A stretch of DNA of 64,000 nucleotides from Dichetophora obliterata (taxonomy: Eukaryota > Arthropoda > Insecta > Diptera > Sciomyzidae). The notes beneath the pieces are model-generated. The model saw nothing but the letters and a program-made list of their open reading frames with translations. It ran no database searches and was not told where the DNA came from. The stretch covers positions 53,511,982-53,575,981 of the forward strand of contig OY986439.1 of NCBI GenBank assembly GCA_963920525.1, written 5' to 3'. Shown piece by piece: positions 56,401-64,000 of this stretch (its first letter is position 1; every line of letters starts with the position of its first letter). A program made the position numbers and the translations under genes.

Positions 56401-58179
56401 TTACCATGTTTATGGCTACTTTTGTTTTTATCAAAATCGAGGCTTGCGAACTTTATATTTCAATTTTCAAATAATTTCGAATTTCGACTGAAATTTTGAC
56501 AGCAATTTGTAAGCAATAACTTCTCTTGATTACTACTTCAGTTAACTGTGATGTCAAAACAATGCCTCTAATTTTTTTTTTTGATTTCGTATAAATGCTC
56601 GTATAGAATTTGTAAGCACTACCTTTTTCTAAACAAATATTTGATTTTCTTATAATTTTTATAAAAGCTTTTAACTTTTATTACGATTTTGAAAATGTCT
56701 GTCTTACAATTTTGCAAGCGCTTTCATTTTCTTCAAAATCACATGGTTTTCTTCTAATAAATGTCTATGCTTACAACATTTCTTTAAATTTTTTAAAATA
56801 TATACTTTAAAAATTTTGTAAGCACTATCTTCGTTTGAACAATTCCATGATTATCGTACGATTTTTTACAAAGCTTACATTTTTTTCAAAACTTTTAAAG
56901 TTCAGCTTTTTTGTAAGTTTTGTAAGAACTTCCTTTTTTTGGACAGTGTTATTATCTTTCTATGATTGATATCGAGCTTTTCAACTTTTCTTTATTTTTT
57001 TAAAAAAAATTACTACTTTCAAAATTTTGTTGGCGCTTTCCTTTTTTTGTACAGTTTTATCTGATTTATAATCAAAACCAAAATTTTGTATGTACTTCCT
57101 TTTTCTTACTTATTTATATACATATTATCGAAGGTTTACAATTTTTCTTAAAATTTATTTTTCTGAACAGTTTTATAATTAACTTATAAACAAAACCAAG
57201 TCTTTGCAGTTTTCTCAAAAATTTGCGAACCAACTTCTGTATGTACATCCTTTTTTGTGACTTTCTTATACTTATTCGAAGCTTACAATTTTTCTCAAAA
57301 ATTTAACAAAAAACGTAGGTACTTCCTTTTTCTTAACAATTTTGTGACTTTCTTATACTTATTATCGATTCTTCTTATTAGCATTCCTTAAATAATGTAA
57401 CGATTTCTCACATTAAAATTCAGCTTAGAGTGTTCAAAGATTTGTTTACAAATATTTTTAACCCTTAACTGGTACAGCTGGTCTGTGGGACTGCTATAAA
57501 AAACAAAAGAGTATATTTATCTTATTATTCAGTTCAAAATTCAATTCAATTTGATTCAATTATTCAAAATAACTCAAAAAATTCATTCTTTATTTAAGAC
57601 TTTCTTGAAAAAAAACAACATGAATTTCTAACTAATTTTGCGTTTTTTTGTAGAATTATAAGTTGGCGTGGTCCCTAAGACCAGAAGTACTGTTAGTGTG
57701 ATTTTTTTGAGTTGTACCAGTTAAGGATTAAAATTTTATGATTATGAGAGGATTGATATCAAGCCTTTTGACTTTTCTTAATATATTTAAAAATGACTTC
57801 TTATAAACTTTGTAAGCGCTATCATTGTCTGAACTGTTTTATGATTAACTTATGAAAAAAACCAAGGCTTACAACTTTACTCAAAAATTTTCAAAAACAT
57901 AGCCAAAAAATTTGTAAGCACATCTTTTTTCTGAACAATTTTATGATTTTTCTATAATAAATAACAGGGCTTACAACTTTTCACCAAAATTTTCAAAACT
58001 ATCGCAAAAAATAATGTGAAAAACCTACTTTTATAACTTACCTTAATGACATATAACTAAAATTAATGCTTACCACTTTTCTCGAAATACTTCGAAAATT
58101 TTTATTTAAAACTTTTTTTATCCTTAAGTTATTTTATATTTCAATTATATGTTTACATTTATTAACTCCACTAAAGTAC

Positions 58180-58272
58180 GTGTACTTAGAAATAGCCTTT
58201 TTCTAATTGTTTTTTTTTTCTTTCTTTCAGGTAAATAATTAATTTTCAATACCATGAAGAATACCGTAAGTA
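58180..58272 (+). other. Candidate recursive splice site 2 with 35-nt RS-exon
   Basis: TTCTAAT (branch-type word), a long T/C tract and CTTTCTTTCAG end at 58230, and GTAAATAATT starts at 58231, so a 3' and a 5' splice site adjoin. 35 bases further, ATACC|GTAAGTAG gives a second, stronger 5' splice site at 58266. The 35-nt piece (58231-58265) would be a recursive-splice exon or a true short exon; it includes CCATGAAGAATACC, so a start codon in a 5' UTR exon is also possible. All three frames meet a stop within its first 12 bases. Confidence 0.6.
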
Positions 58273-59100
58273 GGTCAACCGCTTATAAAATTATTTCCAG
58301 AACTATCACTTTTCACAACCTCATAAAAAATAGTTAATGATATCACAATTTGATAAAAGTAGAACAACTCTTCCTTATCGATTGTGGAAAAATGGGACAC
58401 TTTTTTAAGTACAAACAATTAATTTAAATGAAACGAAAAATTCCTTAGTTACCAAAACAAATTATAAAGAACTAAATTTAATACTTTGTAGTTTTATTTT
58501 GCCAAGTGCTGATGCCAATGGTTGCAGTAATGGATGGATGCAATGCTTACTTTCTTCGGATTGTTCTTCTTCAACAACTTTTTCTGCGCCATATTTAATG
58601 AAAACAATAACAATAAAAACTGATTGCTTGCTTGTGCAGTAGCTTTCTTTTTCGTTGATATCCTTGTTGTTGTTGTTATTGTTATTTCTCAATTGCAGTC
58701 ATGCTAAATGATGAGGCAAAAAATATAAAAAAAAATTTAATAAATACCTTAATGAAAGAGTGAACATAATCAACAAACTGTCAATTAATTGTCGATTATT
58801 GAATTTTTACAACAACGGCAACAACACAACCAAATGTAGCTAGTTTGGTTGTGCCATTTAGGCATTGTTCTGGTTTGCCATTTGACTTTATTTTAAGTAC
58901 TGTATAATAAATGTGCAGAGTCGACCACAATAAAAAATAAAAAAAAGCCAAAACTTAAACGTCACTTGGTAGATGTAGGCCAGGATGTTTTTATTGAAAA
59001 TTGTGATAACTGGATGACATAATAGTTCATTTTGGGTGAAATTCGTCAAGGAATTTTAACTTTTTGTTTGCTTTTTACATGTTAACTTACAATTAAAACT
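58273..59100. other. Unique AT-rich non-coding DNA
   Basis: I see no gene. A (AAC/GTT)n tract lies near 58664-58685 and gives a short Asn-rich minus frame, which I regard as chance. Confidence 0.55.
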
Positions 59101-59520
59101 GTATTAAAAACGCAAATAATTAATTAATAAAAAAATAAAAGAACATAAAATAAAAGAAGATATAAAAGTCAAATAAAAAATATTAAAACAGCAATATTAA
59201 AACAGCAACCAAAATAATAGAAGTCAAAACAAAAAATTAAAATAAACAAAAAATAAAAACAAATAAAAAATGAAAATAAACGAAAACTAAAGAAAAAATA
59301 AATAAAAATTAAATAAAAAATGAATAAAAAATTAATAAAAAAAATAAAAATAAATAAAAAATAAATAAAAATAAATAAAAAAAATAAAAAAAATAAAAAA
59401 ATTTAAAAAAATAAAAATAAAAATAAATAAAAAATAAAAACAAACAAATTAAAAATTAATTCATTAAAAATAAAAAAGGCAAAATATAAAAAACGGTAGT
59501 ACTACATGCCAAAATAAAAA
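59100..59520. repeat. A-rich low-complexity tract (AAATAAAAATAA)n
   Basis: The plus strand is almost only A and T in words AAATAAAAA and AATAAAT, with the densest part at 59230-59440. There is no coding potential. Confidence 0.9.
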
Positions 59521-59639
59521 TTTATTAATGTAAAGCAAAATAAAAACCAATTATACCGTATCAATTGTACCGTTAAAGTGTGCGGTAGACATAATTTTTT
59601 TTTGTTACAAAATAAAAATTAATTTTTAAAATTTTTTAA

Positions 59640-60300
59640 ATCAAAAGAAAGGCGACTTTACTGGGGTTTTTTTTTATTTCAATTAAGAAACAACATAACT
59701 TTAAAATATTAAAAATGCATTTGAGGGACAGTAATAAATAAGTTAAAAATATTAAATACTTTTGTGGTATCTTGCTTTTTTTCCACCGAGTTGGATCATC
59801 TCGCCTTAACAGCCAAAAATAGTCTACCACCATTTTTTTATTCCACCTTCCCTGATAGCGACGTTCTATCTCTTTCTTATTCTGGTGAAATCTTTCGCCT
59901 TGCTCTTCACTTACAGCTCCCAAGTTATCAGGAAAGTAGTCCAAATGTGAATTAAGGAAATGAATTTTAATGCTCGTCGAGCATCCCATTTTGCCAAATT
60001 TTCAATCATTTTCTCCGCAACTTTCTCATAATCAAGACTTTTGTGGTTTTCTAAAAAATGTCTCACCACTTCCTTAAAAGATTTTCAGGCTTCTAACTCA
60101 ACTTCACCCAATTTTTCATCGAAAGCTGTATCTTTCTTCAATTTTCTTATATCCGGACCAACGAAAATATCTTCTTTCAGTTTAGCTTCAGACAGAGATG
60201 AAAAAATTTGGTGTAGATACTTAAAAACTTATCCTTCTTTGTTCAGCGCCTTCACAAATTGTTTCATCATCCCCAGTTTTATGTGTAAAGGGGTAAGATT
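59640..60300 (-). pseudogene. Decayed member of a multicopy arthropod protein family
   Basis: On the minus strand the order is PLHIKLGMMKQFVKALN (60297 down), IFVGPDIRKLKKDTAFDE, SFKEVVRHFLENHKSLDYEK, then SIKIHFLNSHLDYFPDNLG, EEQGERFHQNKKEIERRYQG and RWNKKMVVDYFWLL. I recognise the HSHLDxFPxNxGxVSxEQGERFHQD pattern from a protein family that is present in very many copies in some arthropod genomes and is probably carried by mobile elements; its function is unknown to me. Two stops (TAA at 60229-60231; TGA in place of Trp at 60085-60087) and a frame shift near 59990 show that this copy is dead. The N-terminal part is absent; CGCTTCTACAGCATACTAAG follows upstream. Confidence 0.75.
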
Positions 60301-60325
60301 TTTTTTCGCTTCTACAGCATACTAA

Positions 60326-60885
60326 GCTTAAGCGTTACAAATTGCTTGATTGTGACAAACTGATTTTGTCAAAACAATTATAATGTTATTTATACAAAAA
60401 TAAATCATCTACCTTCATTAAACCTCTTCTAAAGATTTAAGTTAATTTCTTAAAAAAAACAACTTAAGGTTTACTAGAAATGAGGTCTTGAACCAAATTG
60501 AAAGCAAATGAATCAAAAATCTAAATTTTTTTGATAATAATGGTATGTCACTTAGTTAATTAAGTTATATTTAACTAATTATTTATGAGAACTTATTCAT
60601 TAGTCTCTAATGCAACCATTCAGTGCGTTTTTGGTTTAATAAGAAAAGATTAAAATTAAATATGATTTAATAACTAGGAAGGCCTAGGGAATTTTCGCAA
60701 AAAATAACATTGCTAAATAACCTTAAAACCTGACGTGATGGAATTGTTTAAATATTTTTCTCGTTATCAGCGCCCCATAATCTATTTAAATCAATTATCA
60801 AAACTGAAAGGGGAAAACCATTGCAGACCTGTGTTATAGGTGTTTGATCGGTATGTTCATCTGTTCCACCCTCACTTCTAAACTA
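60326..60885. other. Unique AT-rich non-coding DNA
   Basis: I see no gene or repeat here except short AT-rich runs. Confidence 0.5.
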
Positions 60886-61135
60886 CTTATCATAAAGTGA
60901 CAAATGAGGTATCGTTCAAAGCGTTTTGATCATCTGCTGGTTATAGGCTGTAAGGTGTCACATTAAATTTAATATACCGTCCTCTAGAGGACATAAAGCC
61001 ATGAACTAAAAAATTTTTTTAGTGACAAGCAAATGCGGTATCGTTAGAAGCGTTTTGATCGTCCGCTGAAGAAAAGTTATGCAGTGTCACATTAAAATGA
61101 AAATGACGCCCTTTAGAGGGCAGAATGTCAAATAA
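60886..61135. repeat. Direct repeat of about 130 bp with CCTCTAGAGG palindrome
   Basis: AGTGACAA.TGAGGTATCGTTCAAAGCG, GTTTTGATCATCTGCTG, GTGTCACATTAAA and CCGTCCTCTAGAGGACA at 60896-60998 recur as AGTGACAAGCAAATGCGGTAT, GTTTTGATCGTCCGCTG, GTGTCACATTAAAA and CGCCCTTTAGAGGGCAGA at 61021-61122. The CCTCTAGAGG/CCCTTTAGAGGG palindrome is conserved by matching changes on both sides in the two copies. Confidence 0.7.
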
Positions 61136-61693
61136 AACCATAACTTCTTAACTACCCTAACTGCTTTTTTTTACTTTTAACTCAAAGGTTTCAATTTTAT
61201 TAAACAAACGCCAGTTCTTTTGTTTAAAAAAAACCTTTCCTTAAAACTAAAGGAATTTCAGATTTTTAAAACAAAAACTTGTGTTTTTATTTTAAAGTCG
61301 AACTTTTTTCTATGCGTATACACAGGGATACATGGCATTCAACCGGACATGTTTCAAACCCCATAAAATCGAAAGTCAAAACATTATGGCAATCAATTGA
61401 CACATAAATTCAACATTCGACTTTATGTCAGTTTTTGGGTTGAAATAAAAATGTATTTGCGATCATATGACCAAGATGCCTACTGACTAGAAAGTCCAAT
61501 CCCAGAAGCTTTTCTTGATCCCGGGATTATCGGGATTGAAAATCTCAGTCCCGGGATCCCGGGACTAGTTCGGGATTGAAAACTTTAAGAAGTAGATATT
61601 CAAAACGTTTTTAATACAATTTTTAATTATTTATTACTTCAAACTAAAAACTGTAAATAATTTCATTAACAAAGCAACAAAACAAAACACATT

Positions 61694-62073
61694 AAGGGTA
61701 TTCACAATTGTGTTGTTTTCACTGGAGTTAAAAATCCCGTGATATTGATACCACACTTTACCGAGATTTACATGAAATCTCTAAAAACCAAAAGTGTAGT
61801 AATTTTAAGTAGCCCAATGATATGTTTAGCGAACGTGGTTCTTAAAGTTCCATAAACAACTGATCGGTTGCCAGTTATTTTCTGATTGTAACAATGGAAG
61901 AAGCTCAAAATGTAAGTTAAACTTTTCTATGCCATATATTAATAAAATTTCTAAAACTGGATAGTTAATTTATATGCATAGTAACAAAAAATAAATTCTA
62001 TTTTAAAGGCTGCTCATAATTGTGGTTTTCAACTATGGCAAAAATACCACGATACCAAATTGTGAATACCCTT
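61694..62073 (+). mobile_element. TIR element, AAGGGTATTCACAATT ends, with first-exon remnant
   Basis: AAGGGTATTCACAATTGTG and CAAATTGTGAATACCCTT are inverted ends of 380 bp of sequence. Flanks share ATT. An ATG at 61894 opens six codons (MEEAQN) that run straight into GTAAGT at 61912. This is the same layout as in the element at 5766-6934 (MEEATGYD then GTGAGT), and both have a TGATCGG/CTGATCGC word shortly upstream. Both seem to be non-autonomous derivatives of one transposon group whose transposase gene begins with a short MEEA exon. Confidence 0.7.
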
Positions 62074-62308
62074 ATTGTAAATAAATACAAAAAAACTTAA
62101 ATAATATTACTGGCTTGCAAATTGTATTGATTTAAAAAACATAAAATACAGAACAGTTCAAGGTATTATTATATATATGTTAAACAATTTTTTTTTTTTT
62201 TTTTGAAACACCGTCTTCATCTTTTTTGTGTTTAAGGAAAATTAAAGTTGGAAAAGACTTTTCAAAATTAAATTTTTTGTTTTATTATTTTTGAATGATC
62301 AACGCGCC

Positions 62309-62432
62309 TTATTTTTCATTAGAGAGTTTTTTTCGGATATTATTACAAATATCACCTGCTGATGAGAAGCACCGTTCTGATTCTATGCTAGCTGGAGAAA
62401 TACTAACCCAACAACACTCAGTTCGTACGCAT
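62309..62432 (-). pseudogene. hAT transposase C-terminal dimerisation segment
   Basis: On the minus strand the frame reads WVSISPASIESERCFSSAGD and then NNIRKKLSNEK and a stop at 62309-62311. This matches the conserved end of hAT transposases (xxPASsaxSERxFSxaGxixxxxRxxLxxe), the dimerisation region. Only about 38 codons are visible; the upstream part is replaced by an inverted-repeat insertion, so the gene is dead. A partial inverted copy of its first bases lies at 62958-62996. Confidence 0.8.
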
Positions 62433-62985
62433 GAATTTTTTTTAATATAAACACTTTTAACTTTTATTTATATTAAGAAACCCATGTTTTTGATACAACA
62501 AAGTTTTTTGTAATCTTAAAGCTTGAAATATCATTTCTAAGGCCGCATTCACAGTGGACGCTTTGGCTTAAGCTGAATCATAAAGCAGCTTTGCCGAGTT
62601 TATTTATATCATAGCGAACAATTATTCAGCGCTTCACAAAGTAGCTTCTTGAGCTTATTGGTGTTTATAGTGCGCGCTTTTTGCTTGTGTGAGCAAGCAA
62701 GATGGAGATATAAGCGCTAAAAACCATTTAAAAAGAAGCTTTATGCACAGAGTCAGATTGCACTACAAACACTGAGCTTTTTCTATATGTTTATATACAA
62801 AGCATTTTTCAACAAAACCTCTCTACTTTGCGAAAAACTATGAACGCGGTCTTAGAAATGAAATTTCAAGCTTTAAGAATACAACAAACTTTGTTGTATC
62901 AAAAACATTGCTTTGTTAATGTAACCAAAGTTGAAAGTGTTTATATTAAAATATATTCAGGCGTACGAACTAAGTGTTGTTGGGG
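62412..62985. mobile_element. Inverted-repeat block with TAAGGCCGCATTCACAG core
   Basis: The arms 62412-62545 and about 62845-62985 are inverted copies: TCGTACGCATGAAT, TAATATAAACACTTT, TTTTTGATACAACAAAG, TTAAAGCTTGAAAT and TCTAAGGCCGCATTCA each have an inverted partner (GGCGTACGA, AAAGTGTTTATATTA, CTTTGTTGTATCAAAA, ATTTCAAGCTTTAA, TGAACGCGGTCTTAGA). The centre of about 300 bp has GCTTTGGCTTAAGCTG and GCAAGCAAG words. Because hAT transposase bases form the outer part of both arms, an inverted duplication of the host element took place here. Confidence 0.65.
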
Positions 62986-63365
62986 TAGAAGTTGCACGAT
63001 AATCATAATTAATTGGTAAGTTTCGACCACGATTACCTTCACCACAAAACAAATTAATTTCCTATGTCAGAATATCTGACAATTTTTAAATACATAGCTG
63101 ACTGCTAGATGTTGCTTATTCTTATAACACTTTGCGAAGTCTTTGCTTCAGTCATTCACACTCATCGTCCTAACAATCTTTTTCAGCCTCAATTAAAGGT
63201 TTTTCTAATGCTACATTCATATCAACTTAAATTGAAATGGTTGCATTTACATCAATATTTGTAATAGAAATTTTTTTATTTAAAAATCCCGGGATCCCGG
63301 AAAGAAAATCCCGGTATCTAAAGGGGCTTAAATCGTCCGGGATCCCGGAGTTGACTTCCCTGCTA

Positions 63366-64000
63366 TCAGCGATTGTTATCATTGAAATTGACCTAGTGAA
63401 AACCAGGATCTACTTATTTCTTTGAAAGAGTACATTTTTTTAACCGATTTGATTCTGAAATGGTCAAGTTCAACAGGCTTCAAAGGATCATGATAAACTA
63501 TTTAATTACAAAATAGCCCTACTTCCTTGTTATTAGTTGAAAACTATCCATCTCCAACTAGTTTTGTTTCAAAAATAGCACATACGAAAGTGTCAATCTA
63601 ACAAGAACTACATAAATAATATAAAAACATTAAAAGCTAACGTTGTTCAGTAACAAAAAATTAGAATGGCAGCAGCACGTTTTTTGCAAAATTTTTTTTG
63701 CTATCAACTTATTTGCTGCTATATTAAATTCCAAGCTTTGGCAACTCTGGTCGCGAGCAGAGGGACCATGTCTTGTCGAAAAAAGTGAATGGAGCAACAG
63801 CGTGACTGCGATGGAATCGTTTTGGAATGCGAAGAATTTAGTTGTGCGGCATGACAATCGATCGATTGCTAAGATAATGCAAAGCTAGATCGATAAACAA
63901 GATTTTTTTGAGTTTCGAAAGACATACAGTGGAAATGCTATGCTCGCCCGCTCACTCGCTCGCTTGGTCGCTGTATTAAATATATACACAGCGTGACAAT
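63366..64000. other. Unique DNA at the window end
   Basis: I see no gene. GACCTAGTGAAAACCA (63392) resembles the end of the element at 29060-29275. The last 150 bases are GC-richer with GCTCGCCCGCTCACTCGCTC. Frames of 75-81 codons at 63630-63888 are open on both strands and show no domain. Confidence 0.45.

Larger units (their letters stand above)
46980..58140. repeat. Degenerate array B, alternating GCTTACAA and TTGTAAGC words
   Basis: Over about 11 kb the word TTTTGTAAGCACTA or a variant recurs more than 30 times, and its inverse GCTTACAAATTTT recurs between copies. Clear pairs are 52555/52605, 53026/53071, 53844/53898, 53952/53994, 54050/54077, 54485/54531, 56770/56815 and 57866/57910. 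Spacing is about 40-60 bp within a pair and 90-160 bp between pairs. The unit in the right half is about GCTTACAACTTTTC, AAAATTTT, TTTTGTAAGCACTA, CTTTTTTCTAAAC, TATGATTTTCTTATA. Copies are highly diverged in 47-52.5 kb. No protein is encoded. Spacers at 50.3-51.0, 51.7-52.4 and 54.8-56.4 kb lack the words. Confidence 0.8.
61490..63365 (-). mobile_element. hAT-like element with CCCGGGATCCCGGG-type ends, composite
   Basis: The left end has AAGTCCAATCCC, GATCCCGGGATTATCGGGATTG and AGTCCCGGGATCCCGGGA; the right end read inward has GGGAAGTCAACTCCGGGATC, ACCGGGATTTTC and CCGGGATCCCGGGATT. CAGGGAAGTCAA-type starts are typical of hAT elements. A hAT transposase C-terminal fragment lies inside on the minus strand (62309-62432). 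Other elements are inserted at 61694-62073 and about 62412-62985. End coordinates are approximate. Confidence 0.6.

Noticed and set aside
46980..58140. Array B as a CRISPR array
   Set aside because: Words are only 8-14 bases, diverged, in both directions, with spacing that varies; the genome is that of an animal.
60041..60325. 94-codon plus frame
   Set aside because: It is the antisense of the decayed minus-strand pseudogene.

Overview
The window looks like non-coding chromosomal DNA from a higher dipteran fly, possibly a true fruit fly (Tephritidae). This rests on strongly AT-rich sequence with long poly-A/T tracts, CAG/TTG (opa-type) tracts, and fly-typical mobile elements: DINE-1/INE-1-like Helitrons with (GTCY)n cores, a DD34D mariner, hAT remnants, many small TIR elements, and non-LTR retrotransposon pieces. 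The species assignment is inference. No intact host protein-coding gene was recognised; the longest open frames (about 100-200 codons) are decayed transposon frames or chance.

Layout. 1-7.6 kb: a DINE-1-like element, a 142-bp triplicate, a foldback element, a 42-bp minisatellite and a composite GC-richer repeat that contains a TIR element with a second TIR element nested inside it. 7.6-16.5 kb: mostly unique AT-rich DNA with dispersed short repeats and a 237-bp MITE. 16.5-23.7 kb: a tRNA-headed SINE-like unit, recurrent ATTTTGCCCC motifs, nested inverted-repeat elements, a second DINE-like element and a TIR element holding a tRNA-like unit on the minus strand. 23.9-27.6 kb: a fresh 179-bp tandem duplication and unique DNA. 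27.6-30.5 kb: a non-LTR retrotransposon 3' part split by a 1.7-kb TIR element that itself holds further insertions. 30.5-36.4 kb: foldback DNA, a 125-bp tandem array, a perfect-looking long hairpin, an RT/RNase H pseudogene (minus) and a dead mariner (minus). 36.4-38.6 kb: unique DNA.

38.6-58.3 kb is the most unusual part. Two strong candidate recursive splice sites (ratchet points, plus strand) lie at 38597/38598 and 58230/58231. Nearly the whole interval holds two degenerate satellite-like arrays: one built on AAAGCTTTT/GACATTGTGAGGCAG (about 38.8-43.4 kb) and one built on alternating GCTTACAA and TTGTAAGC words (about 47-58.1 kb). This suggests that the window lies inside one very long plus-strand intron; the host gene cannot be named from here.

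58.3-64 kb: an A-rich low-complexity block, a decayed member of a multicopy arthropod protein family (minus), a 130-bp duplicate, and a hAT-like element (minus) with CCCGGGATCCCGGG-type ends that contains other insertions. No genes act together here; the relations seen are insertion order among mobile elements and a probable shared intronic context.
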